DNA of 64,000 nt, from NCBI GenBank assembly GCA_947502645.1, contig CANNAD010000003.1:428622-492621 (forward strand), read 5' to 3'. This DNA is from an uncultured Micrococcaceae bacterium (GTDB lineage Bacteria > Actinomycetota > Actinomycetes > Actinomycetales > Micrococcaceae). Shown in pieces: positions 52,747-61,343 of the stretch. A model generated the notes under the pieces. The model made no database searches. It had not been told where the DNA came from and saw only the letters and a list, made by a program, of their open reading frames with translations. The position numbers and the translations under genes are program-made. How positions within the stretch are numbered: position 1 is the first letter of the stretch; each line of letters starts with the position of its first letter.

Positions 52747-54233
52747 GTGCCGACATGGTCGGGATGGACCCACACGCGGTCCGGCGTCTCGCTGTTCTCC
52801 TGGAACATTCATCGCAGCGCCTGAGAGGCACGGGAACGGCCATCTCGGCCACACTCGGCAACACCGGGTGGGAGGGGCACGACAGCAGGCGCTTCAGGCA
52901 GACGTGGGACGCGGATCTCCGTCCGGAGCTTGCCGCCGCGGCACGCAGCCTGGCCGAGGCATCCCGCACCCTGAAACACGATGCGATGCAGCAGGAGGAG
53001 GCGAGTGCATCGCCATTTGGTGGTTCTGGTCTGACTCCGGGCGCGGTAGGCGCGTCAGCGGATACCACTTCGACCGAGGACCTGACGGAGGATCCCCTGG
53101 GCTGGCTGCGCGAGGCAATCGACGACGTCTGGGAAGAATCATCCGACGCCGGCCTAGACTTCGCGCTCCGTGCGCTGGATAGCTTCAGCGATGTCTCCAC
53201 CGATGGATTGGGCCTTGCCAGGCACAGCGCCGACATGGCCGCAGAGTTCCTGATGGGAGAGCCGCCGTCGGTGACCGAACTTCTGGCGCTCGGCGCCCTC
53301 ACCGGAGGCGTCGCCGCCAACCTCAGCGTGGTCGGGGTCAGCGCCGGGCAGTTCCACCCCCATCTGCTCGACGACGGCCACCCCACGGCTGGAGAGCCGT
53401 TGAGGGTCGGCGTCGAAGGTCCAGGATCTCCTGCCCTGAACGTCAATGGTCATCAACCGACCGTCCTGCCGTCTTCCCTTTCAGCCATTGCGCACAACAC
53501 CGCACTCGCCTATTCGGACAAGGGCGCACCAGGCACCGAAAATGGGGCTGTCCGGATTACCCGGATTGGCCAGGACGGGGTGGATTCCTACATCGTGAAT
53601 ATCCCCGGCACGCAGTCATGGAACCCGTCGGCCGGCGCCAATCCTTCTGACATGACGGGCAACCTCGTGACGGCGTCGGGTCAATCCTCCACCACAGCTG
53701 AAGCCGTGAGGCTGGCGATGCGGGAGGCAGGGATACCTTCGGGAGCTCCCATCATGCTCGCCGGGCATTCCCAGGGCGGAATGACTGCGGCGCAGCTCGC
53801 TGGCAACGAAGGCTTCACCAGCGAATTCAACGTCACCAACGTCATGACGTACGGGTCACCCATCGATACAGCCCACATTTCGCCCACGGTCGACGTCATC
53901 GCTTTCGAACACGCCGGCGACGTCGTCCCCCGGGTTGACCTCGGCAACCTCCGCATCGATCCGCTCAAGCCTCCATCACTGGGTTTCAGTACGCCGCCGC
54001 CGCCCAACGAGGCCATCGTGGTATCCCTGAGTGACCCTGAACCAGGAGACGGCTCGAACCAGATCGTCAGCAACCACGATTACAACAACTACGCAGATTC
54101 CATTGCGGAGGTCGAATCACGAAGGGGCAGCACAGCCGCTACCTATCAGGGCTTGGCCTCCACTTCGCGCTTCCTCACCGACGACCCGTCTCGGGTAGAG
54201 TCCCACGTGATCCCCATCGGCAGAAAGCAGTAG
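52743..54233 (+). CDS. WXG100-like domain fused to an alpha/beta hydrolase (candidate type VII lipase effector)
   Basis: 496 residues from GTG 52743, overlapping the upstream gene by GTGA. The first 80 residues form a WXG100-like helical hairpin: GNTGWEGHDSRRFRQTWDAD carries the WXG turn, then a long helix LAAAARSLAEASRTL. After a linker and a Gly/Ala-rich helical segment (about 150-200), a hydrolase domain runs from about 270: the nucleophile elbow is AGHSQGGMTAAQL (Ser near 340), and EHAGDVVPRVD likely holds the acid. No signal peptide, as expected for type VII export. Likely a secreted lipase or esterase. Confidence 0.75.
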   Translation: MSADMVGMDPHAVRRLAVLLEHSSQRLRGTGTAISATLGNTGWEGHDSRRFRQTWDADLRPELAAAARSLAEASRTLKHDAMQQEEASASPFGGSGLTPGAVGASADTTSTEDLTEDPLGWLREAIDDVWEESSDAGLDFALRALDSFSDVSTDGLGLARHSADMAAEFLMGEPPSVTELLALGALTGGVAANLSVVGVSAGQFHPHLLDDGHPTAGEPLRVGVEGPGSPALNVNGHQPTVLPSSLSAIAHNTALAYSDKGAPGTENGAVRITRIGQDGVDSYIVNIPGTQSWNPSAGANPSDMTGNLVTASGQSSTTAEAVRLAMREAGIPSGAPIMLAGHSQGGMTAAQLAGNEGFTSEFNVTNVMTYGSPIDTAHISPTVDVIAFEHAGDVVPRVDLGNLRIDPLKPPSLGFSTPPPPNEAIVVSLSDPEPGDGSNQIVSNHDYNNYADSIAEVESRRGSTAATYQGLASTSRFLTDDPSRVESHVIPIGRKQ

Positions 54234-54236
54234 CAC

Positions 54237-54638
54237 GTGCATCACTTCCGGCAGGCCCTGTTATTCGCAGTCGTGGCCTGCACATGTCTGGCGCTGACAG
54301 GATGCGGCGATGACACCGAACCCGCAGACCAGAAGTACCGCCAGGCCATTGAAGCCGTCCCGAACGTGGATCATGCCGAAGTACAGCAGAAATCAGATCC
54401 CGGGATGGGTAGCACCACCAGCATCGAGGTCTTCACGGACACCAATGATGGGCAGGTCCTGAAACACGTCCTCCACAAAACCATTCAGGCGTATCTGGCC
54501 GAAACGGACGACGGCGAGAACTCGTCGCTCCATTTCGTCGTCGTTTCTGAGGACAAACTGACGCTTCTGGCACCCGATGCAGTCGGGGTCACCGGCAACG
54601 ATCTCCGGAGCCTACGCGAACAGTATGAGGCTCCCTAA
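54237..54638 (+). CDS. Small lipoprotein paired with the WXG-hydrolase
   Basis: 133 residues. A signal sequence with lipobox LTGC (Cys near 22) is clear; the mature part has an alternating strand/helix pattern (NVDHAEVQQKSDPGMGSTTS, then FTDTNDGQVLKHVLHKTIQA). It starts 3 bases after the hydrolase stop, so the three genes form one unit. In Staphylococcus aureus the type VII lipase TslA is neutralised by lipoprotein TilA; by analogy this could be an immunity or partner protein. I see no sequence similarity to TilA. Confidence 0.75.
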   Translation: MHHFRQALLFAVVACTCLALTGCGDDTEPADQKYRQAIEAVPNVDHAEVQQKSDPGMGSTTSIEVFTDTNDGQVLKHVLHKTIQAYLAETDDGENSSLHFVVVSEDKLTLLAPDAVGVTGNDLRSLREQYEAP

Positions 54639-54651
54639 GCCGGATGTGGAT

Positions 54652-56556
54652 CTAGCCGGGCGCAGGCCCTGACGGAACCGCAGCCTTGTCATGATCCTGG
54701 GCTGCGAACTGTGTTCTGTGCAGTTCCGCGTAGCGTCCATCGCGTGCGATCAGTTCAGCGTGGTTTCCGCGTTCAACGATCTCGCCTGCCTCAACTACCA
54801 GAATCTGGTGTGCTGAACGGATGGTTGACAAGCGGTGGGCAATCACGAGGGCGGTGCGGCCTTCCAGCGCTTCACTCAGAGCCGCCTGTACTGCCGCTTC
54901 CGAGGTGGAGTCGAGTGCTGCAGTGGCCTCGTCAAGAATCACCACTCGGGGCTGTGCGAGCAGCAACCGTGCAATGGTCATCCGCTGGCGTTCACCGCCG
55001 GAGAGCCGGTAACCGCGCTCTCCCACGAGTGTTTCCAGCCCATCCGGGAGCGACTTGATGAGGGCCTCGAGACGGGAGCGGCGCAAGGCGTCCCAGATCT
55101 GTTCATCGCTAGCGTCCGGGTTCGCCAGACGGAGGTTGGATTTGATGGTCTCGTGGAAGAGATGGCCATCCTGGGTGACCATACCGAGTGTGTCCCGCAG
55201 CGACGCGAAGGTGACATCCCTGATATCGGTTCCTGCCAGACGGACAGCGCCGCTGTCGACGTCGTAGAGGCGTGCCAGAAGTTGTGCGATCGTCGACTTC
55301 CCCGCTCCGGAGGTGCCCACCAACGCCACGGTCTGCCCGGGCTCGACCCTGAAGGAGACTCCGTGCAGCACTTCCTCGCCTCCCCTGGTGTCCAGTGTTG
55401 CGACTTCCTCGAGGGATGCGAGGGAAACTTTGTCAGCCGAAGGATAGCCAAAGCGGACGTCGTCGAACTCCACTGCCACCGGGCCGTCCGGAATGACCCC
55501 GGCGTTGTCCCGCTCACGGATAAGCGGCACCAGGTCCAGGACTTCGAAAACGCGCTCGAAACTGACCAGGGCACTCATGATTTCCACCCGGGCGTTGGCG
55601 AGGTTGGTCAACGGGGCGTAGAGGCGGGTCAGCAGCAGCGCCAGAGTGACCACTTCCCCGGTATCCAGATGTCCCTGGAGCGCCAGAAAGCCGCCCAGCC
55701 CGTACACCAGCGCCAGGGCCAGAGCCGAGACCAGCATGAGCGCGGCGACGAACGTGAACTGCATCATCGCCATCTTGATCCCGATGTCACGGACCCGTGC
55801 GGCACGGACTTCAAATTCCTGGGACTCTTCTGCCGGACGCCCAAACAGTTTCACGAGCGTTGCCCCCGGTGCGGAGAACCGCTCCGTCATCTGTGTGCCC
55901 ATGGCTGAGTTGTGGTCTGCTGCCTCGCGTCTCAGCGCTGCCAGCCGGCGTCCCATTCTCCGTGCGGGCAGCAGGAAAACCGGCAGCATGATGACGGCCA
56001 GCAGGGTCACCAGCCAGGAGGTGTTAAGCATGACGAGAAGTGTCAGCACCAGCAGGACGCTGTTGCTGACCACTCCTGAGAGTGTGCCGCTGAAAGCCTG
56101 CTGCGCACCGATGACGTCATTGTTCAACCGGCTCACCAGAGCTCCCGTGCGGGTGCGCGTGAAGAAGGCGATCGGCATTTTCTGGACGTGATTGAATACG
56201 GCGGTGCGGAGGTCCAGGATCACGCCCTCGCCGATCCGTGCTGAGAACCAGCGGGTGAACATGCTGATAGCTGCGTCCGCAACAGCCACGGCTGCGATGA
56301 TGATGGCCAACCGGATGACCACCTCCACCCCGTCCTGATCCACGATGGCGTTGACCACTTCACCGGCAAGAACCGGTGTGGCAATGGCGAGAAAGGCAGC
56401 GACAACCGAGAACAGTACGAATGCAACAAGCCTGCCCCTATAGGGTTCGGCGAAGGACAATATTCGTTTGAACGTGGCTTTCGAAAATTTGTTCTTGCCG
56501 CCTTTTGCAGCGGATATGCGGTGCAGGGAATTCCACGCCGCGCCTTCCATACTCAT
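54652..56556 (-). CDS. ABC exporter, fused membrane and ATP-binding domains
   Basis: 634 residues. Six membrane helices (about 35-330) precede an ATPase domain with Walker A GTSGAGKST (about 418), Q-loop GMVTQDGHLFHETIKSN, signature LSGGERQR and Walker B VVILDEATAALD. It is the MsbA/LmrA-like half-transporter type that works as a homodimer and exports lipids or drugs. ATG 56556 has CGGAGG 5-6 bases upstream. It converges on the WXG-hydrolase cassette with a 13-bp gap but reads the other way. Confidence 0.92.
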   Translation of the reverse strand: MSMEGAAWNSLHRISAAKGGKNKFSKATFKRILSFAEPYRGRLVAFVLFSVVAAFLAIATPVLAGEVVNAIVDQDGVEVVIRLAIIIAAVAVADAAISMFTRWFSARIGEGVILDLRTAVFNHVQKMPIAFFTRTRTGALVSRLNNDVIGAQQAFSGTLSGVVSNSVLLVLTLLVMLNTSWLVTLLAVIMLPVFLLPARRMGRRLAALRREAADHNSAMGTQMTERFSAPGATLVKLFGRPAEESQEFEVRAARVRDIGIKMAMMQFTFVAALMLVSALALALVYGLGGFLALQGHLDTGEVVTLALLLTRLYAPLTNLANARVEIMSALVSFERVFEVLDLVPLIRERDNAGVIPDGPVAVEFDDVRFGYPSADKVSLASLEEVATLDTRGGEEVLHGVSFRVEPGQTVALVGTSGAGKSTIAQLLARLYDVDSGAVRLAGTDIRDVTFASLRDTLGMVTQDGHLFHETIKSNLRLANPDASDEQIWDALRRSRLEALIKSLPDGLETLVGERGYRLSGGERQRMTIARLLLAQPRVVILDEATAALDSTSEAAVQAALSEALEGRTALVIAHRLSTIRSAHQILVVEAGEIVERGNHAELIARDGRYAELHRTQFAAQDHDKAAVPSGPAPG

Positions 56557-56607
56557 TCAGAGCCTCCGTACGATCGGTCTTCAGCCTACTCGTCGACACC
56601 GACACTT

Positions 56608-57444
56608 TCAGTTGTGGTGGGACACGATCCGATTCTGATGCGTGTAGACGTTGACGTGTTCTCCCCTGCTGAAGCCGGCAAGCGTCAGCCCGGACGTCTC
56701 TGCGAGTTCGACGGCGAGCGAGGATGGGGCGCTCACAGCGGAAAGAACGGGAATTCCGGCCAGGAATGCTTTCTGCACCAGCTCGAAGGACGCCCGTCCG
56801 GAGACCTGAAGGACTGTTGCGGATAGGGGCAGACGGTTCTCCCGGAGCGCCCATCCGATGACTTTGTCCACTGCGTTGTGACGGCCTACGTCTTCCCGCA
56901 GGCACAGTAGTTCACCGTCTGGGCCGAAAAGACCCGCAGCGTGGACACCACCCGTTCGGTCGAAGAGTTTCTGCTTCGAGCGCAGGACGTCCGCCAGCCC
57001 AAGGAGTGTCTCGACGTCGAGCCGCATCGTGTCCTCGGACAGGGAGTAGCGGGAATCCTTGGTGACGGCGTCGATCGATGCTGTTCCGCAGATCCCGCAG
57101 GCGCTGGAAGTAACAACGTGTCTTTCGAGATCCGTTGCTGGCGGCGTTACGCCGGGGGCCAGCTGGGCGTCGACGACGTTGTACGTCTGACGGCCCTGTT
57201 CATCCTCACCCGCGCAGAAGCGCATGGTGGCGAGCTGTTCCTGGTGCCAGATGATGCCTTCAGATACCAGGAATCCAGCGACGAGGTCGAAGTCGTCGCC
57301 AGGAGTGCGCATGGTGACGCTGAGTGAGCGTCCGTTGACCCTGATTTCGAGCGGCTCTTCGGCGGCAAGGACGTCCTGCACGCTGCGCGGGGAACCGCTG
57401 GCCGAGTAGCTGGTGACTTTGACGCGTTGGGTCAAGCGGCCCAT
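56608..57444 (-). CDS. fdhD: Formate dehydrogenase accessory sulfurtransferase
   Basis: 278 residues. FdhD carries sulfur from IscS to the molybdenum cofactor so that formate dehydrogenases become active. The functional Cys pair is in SSACGICGTASIDAVT near residue 120; GLFGPDGELLCLREDVGRHN and DKVIGWALRE are the cofactor-binding parts. It lies 41 kb from the FdhF/YdeP-type enzyme, which is the only candidate client in this window. Confidence 0.95.
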   Translation of the reverse strand: MGRLTQRVKVTSYSASGSPRSVQDVLAAEEPLEIRVNGRSLSVTMRTPGDDFDLVAGFLVSEGIIWHQEQLATMRFCAGEDEQGRQTYNVVDAQLAPGVTPPATDLERHVVTSSACGICGTASIDAVTKDSRYSLSEDTMRLDVETLLGLADVLRSKQKLFDRTGGVHAAGLFGPDGELLCLREDVGRHNAVDKVIGWALRENRLPLSATVLQVSGRASFELVQKAFLAGIPVLSAVSAPSSLAVELAETSGLTLAGFSRGEHVNVYTHQNRIVSHHN

Positions 57445-57480
57445 GCGGCCTCCTCACGGTCTTCACCCACGATGAGTGTC

Positions 57481-57522
57481 CAGTTGGTGCGGGCTTGAAA
57501 AAAAGCAACCCCGCACCAACTG
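57481..57522 (-). terminator. Hairpin after the ABC ATP-binding gene, with a U-run in its loop
   Basis: CAGTTGGTGCGGG (57481-57493) pairs perfectly with CCCGCACCAACTG (57510-57522). On the minus strand the 16-base loop contains TTTTTTT, so the U-run is inside the hairpin rather than after it. It lies 17 bases after the gene's stop. Confidence 0.7.
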
Positions 57523-57538
57523 TACGAAATTTCCAGCG

Positions 57539-58333
57539 TTACTGAAGCATCGCCCGATCGTCAGCGAATTTGCTTCCTTGGATTTTCTCGAACTCCTTCA
57601 GGAGGTCTTCCACAGTGGTTTTCTGCTTCTGCTCCTCATCGATGTCGAGAATGATGCGGCCTTCGTGCATCATGATGAGCCGGTTTCCCATGCGCAGTGC
57701 CTGCTCCATGTTGTGCGTCACCATGAGAGTGGTGAGCTTGTGCCGCTTCACCACGTCCATGGTCAGGCGGGACACGAGTTCGGCACGCTGGGGGTCCAGC
57801 GCAGCTGTGTGCTCGTCCAGCAGCAGGATGTCCGGCTGGCTGAACGTGGCCATGAGCAGCGAGAGTGCCTGCCGCTGTCCGCCCGAGAGCAGACCCACTT
57901 TTGCCTTGAGCCGGTTCTCCAGCCCAAGTTCAAGCGACTCCAGTTCCGTGCAGAAGAAATCGCGCTTGCGCTTGGTCACTCCCCTGCGCAGACCGCGGCC
58001 CTTGCCCCGCTCATAAGCGATCGCGAGGTTCTCCTCGATCGTCATGGTGGGCGAGGATCCGGCCATGGGGTCCTGGAAGACGCGTCCGATGAACTTTGCG
58101 CGCTGGAAGTCATCCAGTTTGGTCACGTCGTTGCTGTTGATGGTCACCGTGCCGGTGTCCGGTTTGAGCTTTCCCGAGGTGATATTGAGGATGGTCGACT
58201 TCCCAGCACCGTTACTGCCGATGACCGTCACGAAGTCTCCTGCGTCAAGCTGCAGGGAGACATTGTCCAGCGCAACCCGCTCGTTGACAGTGCCCGCGAA
58301 GAACGTCTTTTTGACGTTGCTAACTTCCAACAT
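57539..58333 (-). CDS. ABC transporter ATP-binding protein (PF04392-type importer)
   Basis: 264 residues. Walker A GSNGAGKST (about 36-44), Q-loop FQDPMAGSSPTMTIEENLAI, signature LSGGQRQA, and Walker B ILLLDEHTAALD with the unusual DEH are characteristic of this group. Third gene of substrate-binding protein, permease, ATPase. Its start overlaps the permease gene by 14 bases. In Streptococcus the equivalent TrpXYZ genes are linked to tryptophan uptake. Confidence 0.92.
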   Translation of the reverse strand: MLEVSNVKKTFFAGTVNERVALDNVSLQLDAGDFVTVIGSNGAGKSTILNITSGKLKPDTGTVTINSNDVTKLDDFQRAKFIGRVFQDPMAGSSPTMTIEENLAIAYERGKGRGLRRGVTKRKRDFFCTELESLELGLENRLKAKVGLLSGGQRQALSLLMATFSQPDILLLDEHTAALDPQRAELVSRLTMDVVKRHKLTTLMVTHNMEQALRMGNRLIMMHEGRIILDIDEEQKQKTTVEDLLKEFEKIQGSKFADDRAMLQ

Positions 58334-59243
58334 AGCTACCCCTGGCCTTTGCGCTTGCGTTCAGTTTCTTCAGCGTGGTCAGCCCCTGGAGGCGCTTGAC
58401 CGCTTTCCACTGTGGCATCACCAGTGCGACGACAACCAGCAGCGCGGAGATCAGCTTCATATCCGAAGGATTGAATCCGATTTCCAGGGCACCAAAGATG
58501 ACGATGCGATAGAGGATGGAGCCCAGGATGACCGCCAGCGTGGAGATCATGATGAGGCGTGCACCGAATATTGCCTGGCCCAGAATCACTGATGCCAGTC
58601 CAACGAGGATGAGACCAATACCCATGCTGATGTCGGAGAAGCCCTGGTACTGCGCAATGAGCGCGCCACATAGTGCAACGAATCCGTTGGACAGTGCGAG
58701 ACCCAGGATCTTCTGCCGGTCGGTGCTGACACCGAAGCTCCGGATCATCTCCTGGTTGTCACCGGTAGCCTGCATGGCCAGTCCCAGATCCGTGTGGAGG
58801 AACCAGTCAAGGAAGAACTTCACAGCGAGCGCGACGACGGCGAAGATGAGGATGGACTGCCAGGACCCCAACCAGTCGTTCTCGCGGAGCGGGGTGATCA
58901 GGGTGTCTTCCCGGAGGAGCGGAATGTTGGCGCTCCCGTCCATGATGCGCAGGTTGATGGAATACAACGCGATCATGGTCAGGATTCCGGCCAGCAGACC
59001 GTCAATCTTTCCCTTGGTGTGTAGCAGGCCGGTGATAATTCCTGCAATCAGGCCGGCCGCGAAGGCCGCCACTGTGCTGAGGAGCGGGGGCGCTCCGTTG
59101 ACGATCATGATGGCCGCAACGGAGGCCCCCGTGGTGAAGCTTCCGTCGATCGTGAGGTCGGGGAAGTTCAGGATGCGGAAGGTCAGATAGACCCCAAGAG
59201 CCATTACCGCGTAAATCAGCCCTAATTCAACAGCTGTAATCAT
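58320..59243 (-). CDS. ABC transporter permease (PF04392-type importer)
   Basis: 307 residues with about eight predicted helices, related to branched-chain-amino-acid-type permeases. Seen: VYLTFRILNFPDLTIDGSF, HTKGKIDGLLAGILTMIALY, GLAMQATGDNQEMIRSFGVS and LALSNGFVALCGALIAQYQG, conserved in the TrpY-like group. It lies between the binding protein and the ATPase in one operon. Substrate probably an aromatic or other amino acid, by family. Confidence 0.92.
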   Translation of the reverse strand: MITAVELGLIYAVMALGVYLTFRILNFPDLTIDGSFTTGASVAAIMIVNGAPPLLSTVAAFAAGLIAGIITGLLHTKGKIDGLLAGILTMIALYSINLRIMDGSANIPLLREDTLITPLRENDWLGSWQSILIFAVVALAVKFFLDWFLHTDLGLAMQATGDNQEMIRSFGVSTDRQKILGLALSNGFVALCGALIAQYQGFSDISMGIGLILVGLASVILGQAIFGARLIMISTLAVILGSILYRIVIFGALEIGFNPSDMKLISALLVVVALVMPQWKAVKRLQGLTTLKKLNASAKARGSYVGS

Positions 59244-59298
59244 TAAGCATTACCTTTTTGTCATTTCTCGGTTCAGAACAAACAAGCGCGGGGGCTTG

Positions 59299-60285
59299 TT
59301 ACTTGATGACCTGGTCAGCCTTTTCAAGCAGTTCTTCCGGGATGGTGACGCCCATGCGCTTGGCAGCTGCAGGGTTGAGGATCAGCTGAACTTCTTCGAG
59401 GGTTTCGATCGGCATGGTTGCCGGATCTGCACCTTCGAGAACCTTGATGGCCATCATGCCGGTCTGGTAGCCGAGCTTTTCGTAGTCGATACCGAAGGTA
59501 GCAATGGCTCCGCCTTCGACGCTGGCGGTGTCAGCTGCGATGAGGGGAATCTTCTTGGACTCGGCAACCTGGACCACGGACTTCAGGGCAGAAACCACAA
59601 CGTTGTCAGTCGGTACGTACAGGACGTCGACGTCGAGCGAGTTGGCGGCCTGCTGCACTTCGCTGGAGTTGGTGACGGTGGCTTCCTTGAGCTCGAGGCC
59701 CATCTTCTTGGCTGCTTCGCGGGCCAGTTCTACCTGAACCTCGGAGTTCACCTCACCGGAGCTGTAGACAACGCCGACGCTCTTGGCGTCAGGAGCGAGC
59801 TCCTCGATCAGACCAAGCTGCTTCTCAACAGGGTTGAGGTCGCTGGTACCGGTCAGGTTTGCGCCCGGCTCTTCCCAGCTGTCCACGAGGCCGGCTTCTT
59901 CAGGCTCGGTCACAGCGGTGATGAGGATGGGGATGTCCTGGATGCTCTGCGCGGCGGCCTGTGCGGTGGGCGTAGCGATCGCGAGGATGAGGTCCTTCTT
60001 GTCGCTGGCAAACTTGCTGGCGATGGTTGTCGCCGTGGCCTGGTCGCCCTGGGCGTTCTGCTCATCGAAGACTGCGTCCTCGTAGCCGTTTTCCTTCAGC
60101 GCCTTCTTGAAGCCTTCACGAGCTGCGTTGAGTGCATCGTGCTCCACAATCTGGGTGATGCCGATCTCTACGGGCTCGTCGCTGGCAGCCTTCTGGCCGG
60201 CGTCGTCGGATCCTCCGCAGGCGGTCAAGGCCAGAGCTGCGGTCAGTAGACCGGCACCGAAGATGGATTTGGCTGTACGTTTCAT
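59299..60285 (-). CDS. ABC transporter substrate-binding lipoprotein (PF04392, TrpX-like)
   Basis: 328 residues. Lipobox ALTAC near residue 22 anchors it to the membrane. The two-lobed fold shows VEIGITQIVEHDALNAAREG, AIATPTAQAAAQSIQDIPI, ITAVTEPEEAGLV and VLYVPTDNVVVSAL, all hallmarks of the ABC_sub_bind family. ATG 60285 has GAAAGG 8 bases upstream. First gene of a three-gene importer operon with a structured 5' leader. The ligand may be tryptophan or a related compound. Confidence 0.92.
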   Translation of the reverse strand: MKRTAKSIFGAGLLTAALALTACGGSDDAGQKAASDEPVEIGITQIVEHDALNAAREGFKKALKENGYEDAVFDEQNAQGDQATATTIASKFASDKKDLILAIATPTAQAAAQSIQDIPILITAVTEPEEAGLVDSWEEPGANLTGTSDLNPVEKQLGLIEELAPDAKSVGVVYSSGEVNSEVQVELAREAAKKMGLELKEATVTNSSEVQQAANSLDVDVLYVPTDNVVVSALKSVVQVAESKKIPLIAADTASVEGGAIATFGIDYEKLGYQTGMMAIKVLEGADPATMPIETLEEVQLILNPAAAKRMGVTIPEELLEKADQVIK

Positions 60286-60449
60286 CAAAAGATCCTTTCA
60301 AGGACAATCCCGCTGGAGCAGCCGATGCATTTCCAGCGCAGGTTGCCGAACCCGCTCCGACAACCTCTTGGTGGCGCTGCACCACAAGAACCGGTGGATC
60401 GGAAATGTTGTGCACACATTATTAGATGTGATTCAGCTCATATTGTCCA
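60286..60449 (-). promoter_or_regulatory. Promoter and structured 5' leader of the PF04392 importer operon
   Basis: A promoter TGGACA (60444-60449), 18-19 bases, TAATAAT (about 60418-60424) predicts a start near 60411. The leader of about 125 bases then folds into three hairpins in a row: 60367-60388, 60341-60365 (GGTTG/CAACC closing stem) and 60312-60337 (GCTGG/CCAGC), ending just before the ribosome site. The GGCAACCTGC segment recalls the SAM-riboswitch core, but I cannot match a full aptamer. Confidence 0.55.
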
Positions 60450-60589
60450 CGCGGGCGAGTGTGCGGGATACAGATTGTCCCTCTAGGGTCTCGCGTGCAT
60501 ACAGATTGAGCCTGTTAGCACGCACGAGTAACGAAACGTCCAGTCCGTGACTCAACCGTTAGATTTATTGATGATGAACAACACATCCG
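60450..60589. other. Rest of the gap between the importer promoter and narI
   Basis: No gene or strong repeat seen. It covers the end of the nar operon (leftward, stop at 60590) and the region upstream of the importer promoter. No clear nar terminator is visible. Confidence 0.5.
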
Positions 60590-61342
60590 TTACTGATGAT
60601 GGGTGTCCCTGTCCTGTGTTCCCACCGCGGACCAGCCACGTCTGGTCGGCGAGCTTGACGTCGCCATCCGATCCCGTGAGCGGTAGACGATGTAAGGCCG
60701 GAACAGATAGTGCAGTGGGGCCGTGAACGCGTGGACCAGGCGGGTAAAGGGCCACAGCATGAACAACACCATGCCGACCAGCGTATGCAGGTGGAACGAG
60801 AAGGGCGCCGCTGCCATCGACTCGACGTCCGGCATGAAGATAAACAGCGACCGGAACCAGGGAGAGACCGTTTCCCGGTAGTTGTGGCCGTGACCGCCGA
60901 GGAAAACACTGGCGAGCGTGGTCCAGAGACCAAACACGATGGCCGCGGTGAGAACCACATACATAAGTTTGTCGTTCTTGGTGGTAGCCATGAACACTGG
61001 CCCGGTCTTGCGGCGCCGGTAGATCAGGGCCACAATGCCGCCAAGCGTACAGATGCCCGCTATTCCGCCAACAAACAACGCGTTGAAGTGATAGAAGTCC
61101 TGGCTCATGCCGATGGCCTCGGTCCACGACATGGGGATGATCAAACCAAAAAAATGTCCGGCGATGACGGCAAGAATGCCGAAGTGGAAGGCCGGCGAGG
61201 CGATGCGAAGCATCCTTGATTCATACAGCTGCGATGACCGGGTGGTCCAGCCGAACTGATCGTAGCGATAACGCCAGACGAGGCCTCCCACCAAGACCAC
61301 CATCATCACATACGGCAACACGCCCCACAGGAAGACGTCCAT
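60590..61342 (-). CDS. narI: Respiratory nitrate reductase, gamma subunit
   Basis: 250-residue membrane cytochrome b with five helices that takes electrons from menaquinol and passes them to NarH. MDVFLWGVLPYVMMVVLVGG is the family start; haem ligand His residues lie in FHFGILAVIAGHFFGLIIP and FHLHTLVGMVLFMLWPFTRL. ATG 61342 is preferred because AGAGG lies 8 bases upstream; a GTG at 61351 overlaps the site. Last gene of narGHJI. Confidence 0.95.
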   Translation of the reverse strand: MDVFLWGVLPYVMMVVLVGGLVWRYRYDQFGWTTRSSQLYESRMLRIASPAFHFGILAVIAGHFFGLIIPMSWTEAIGMSQDFYHFNALFVGGIAGICTLGGIVALIYRRRKTGPVFMATTKNDKLMYVVLTAAIVFGLWTTLASVFLGGHGHNYRETVSPWFRSLFIFMPDVESMAAAPFSFHLHTLVGMVLFMLWPFTRLVHAFTAPLHYLFRPYIVYRSRDRMATSSSPTRRGWSAVGTQDRDTHHQ

Positions 61343-61343
61343 G

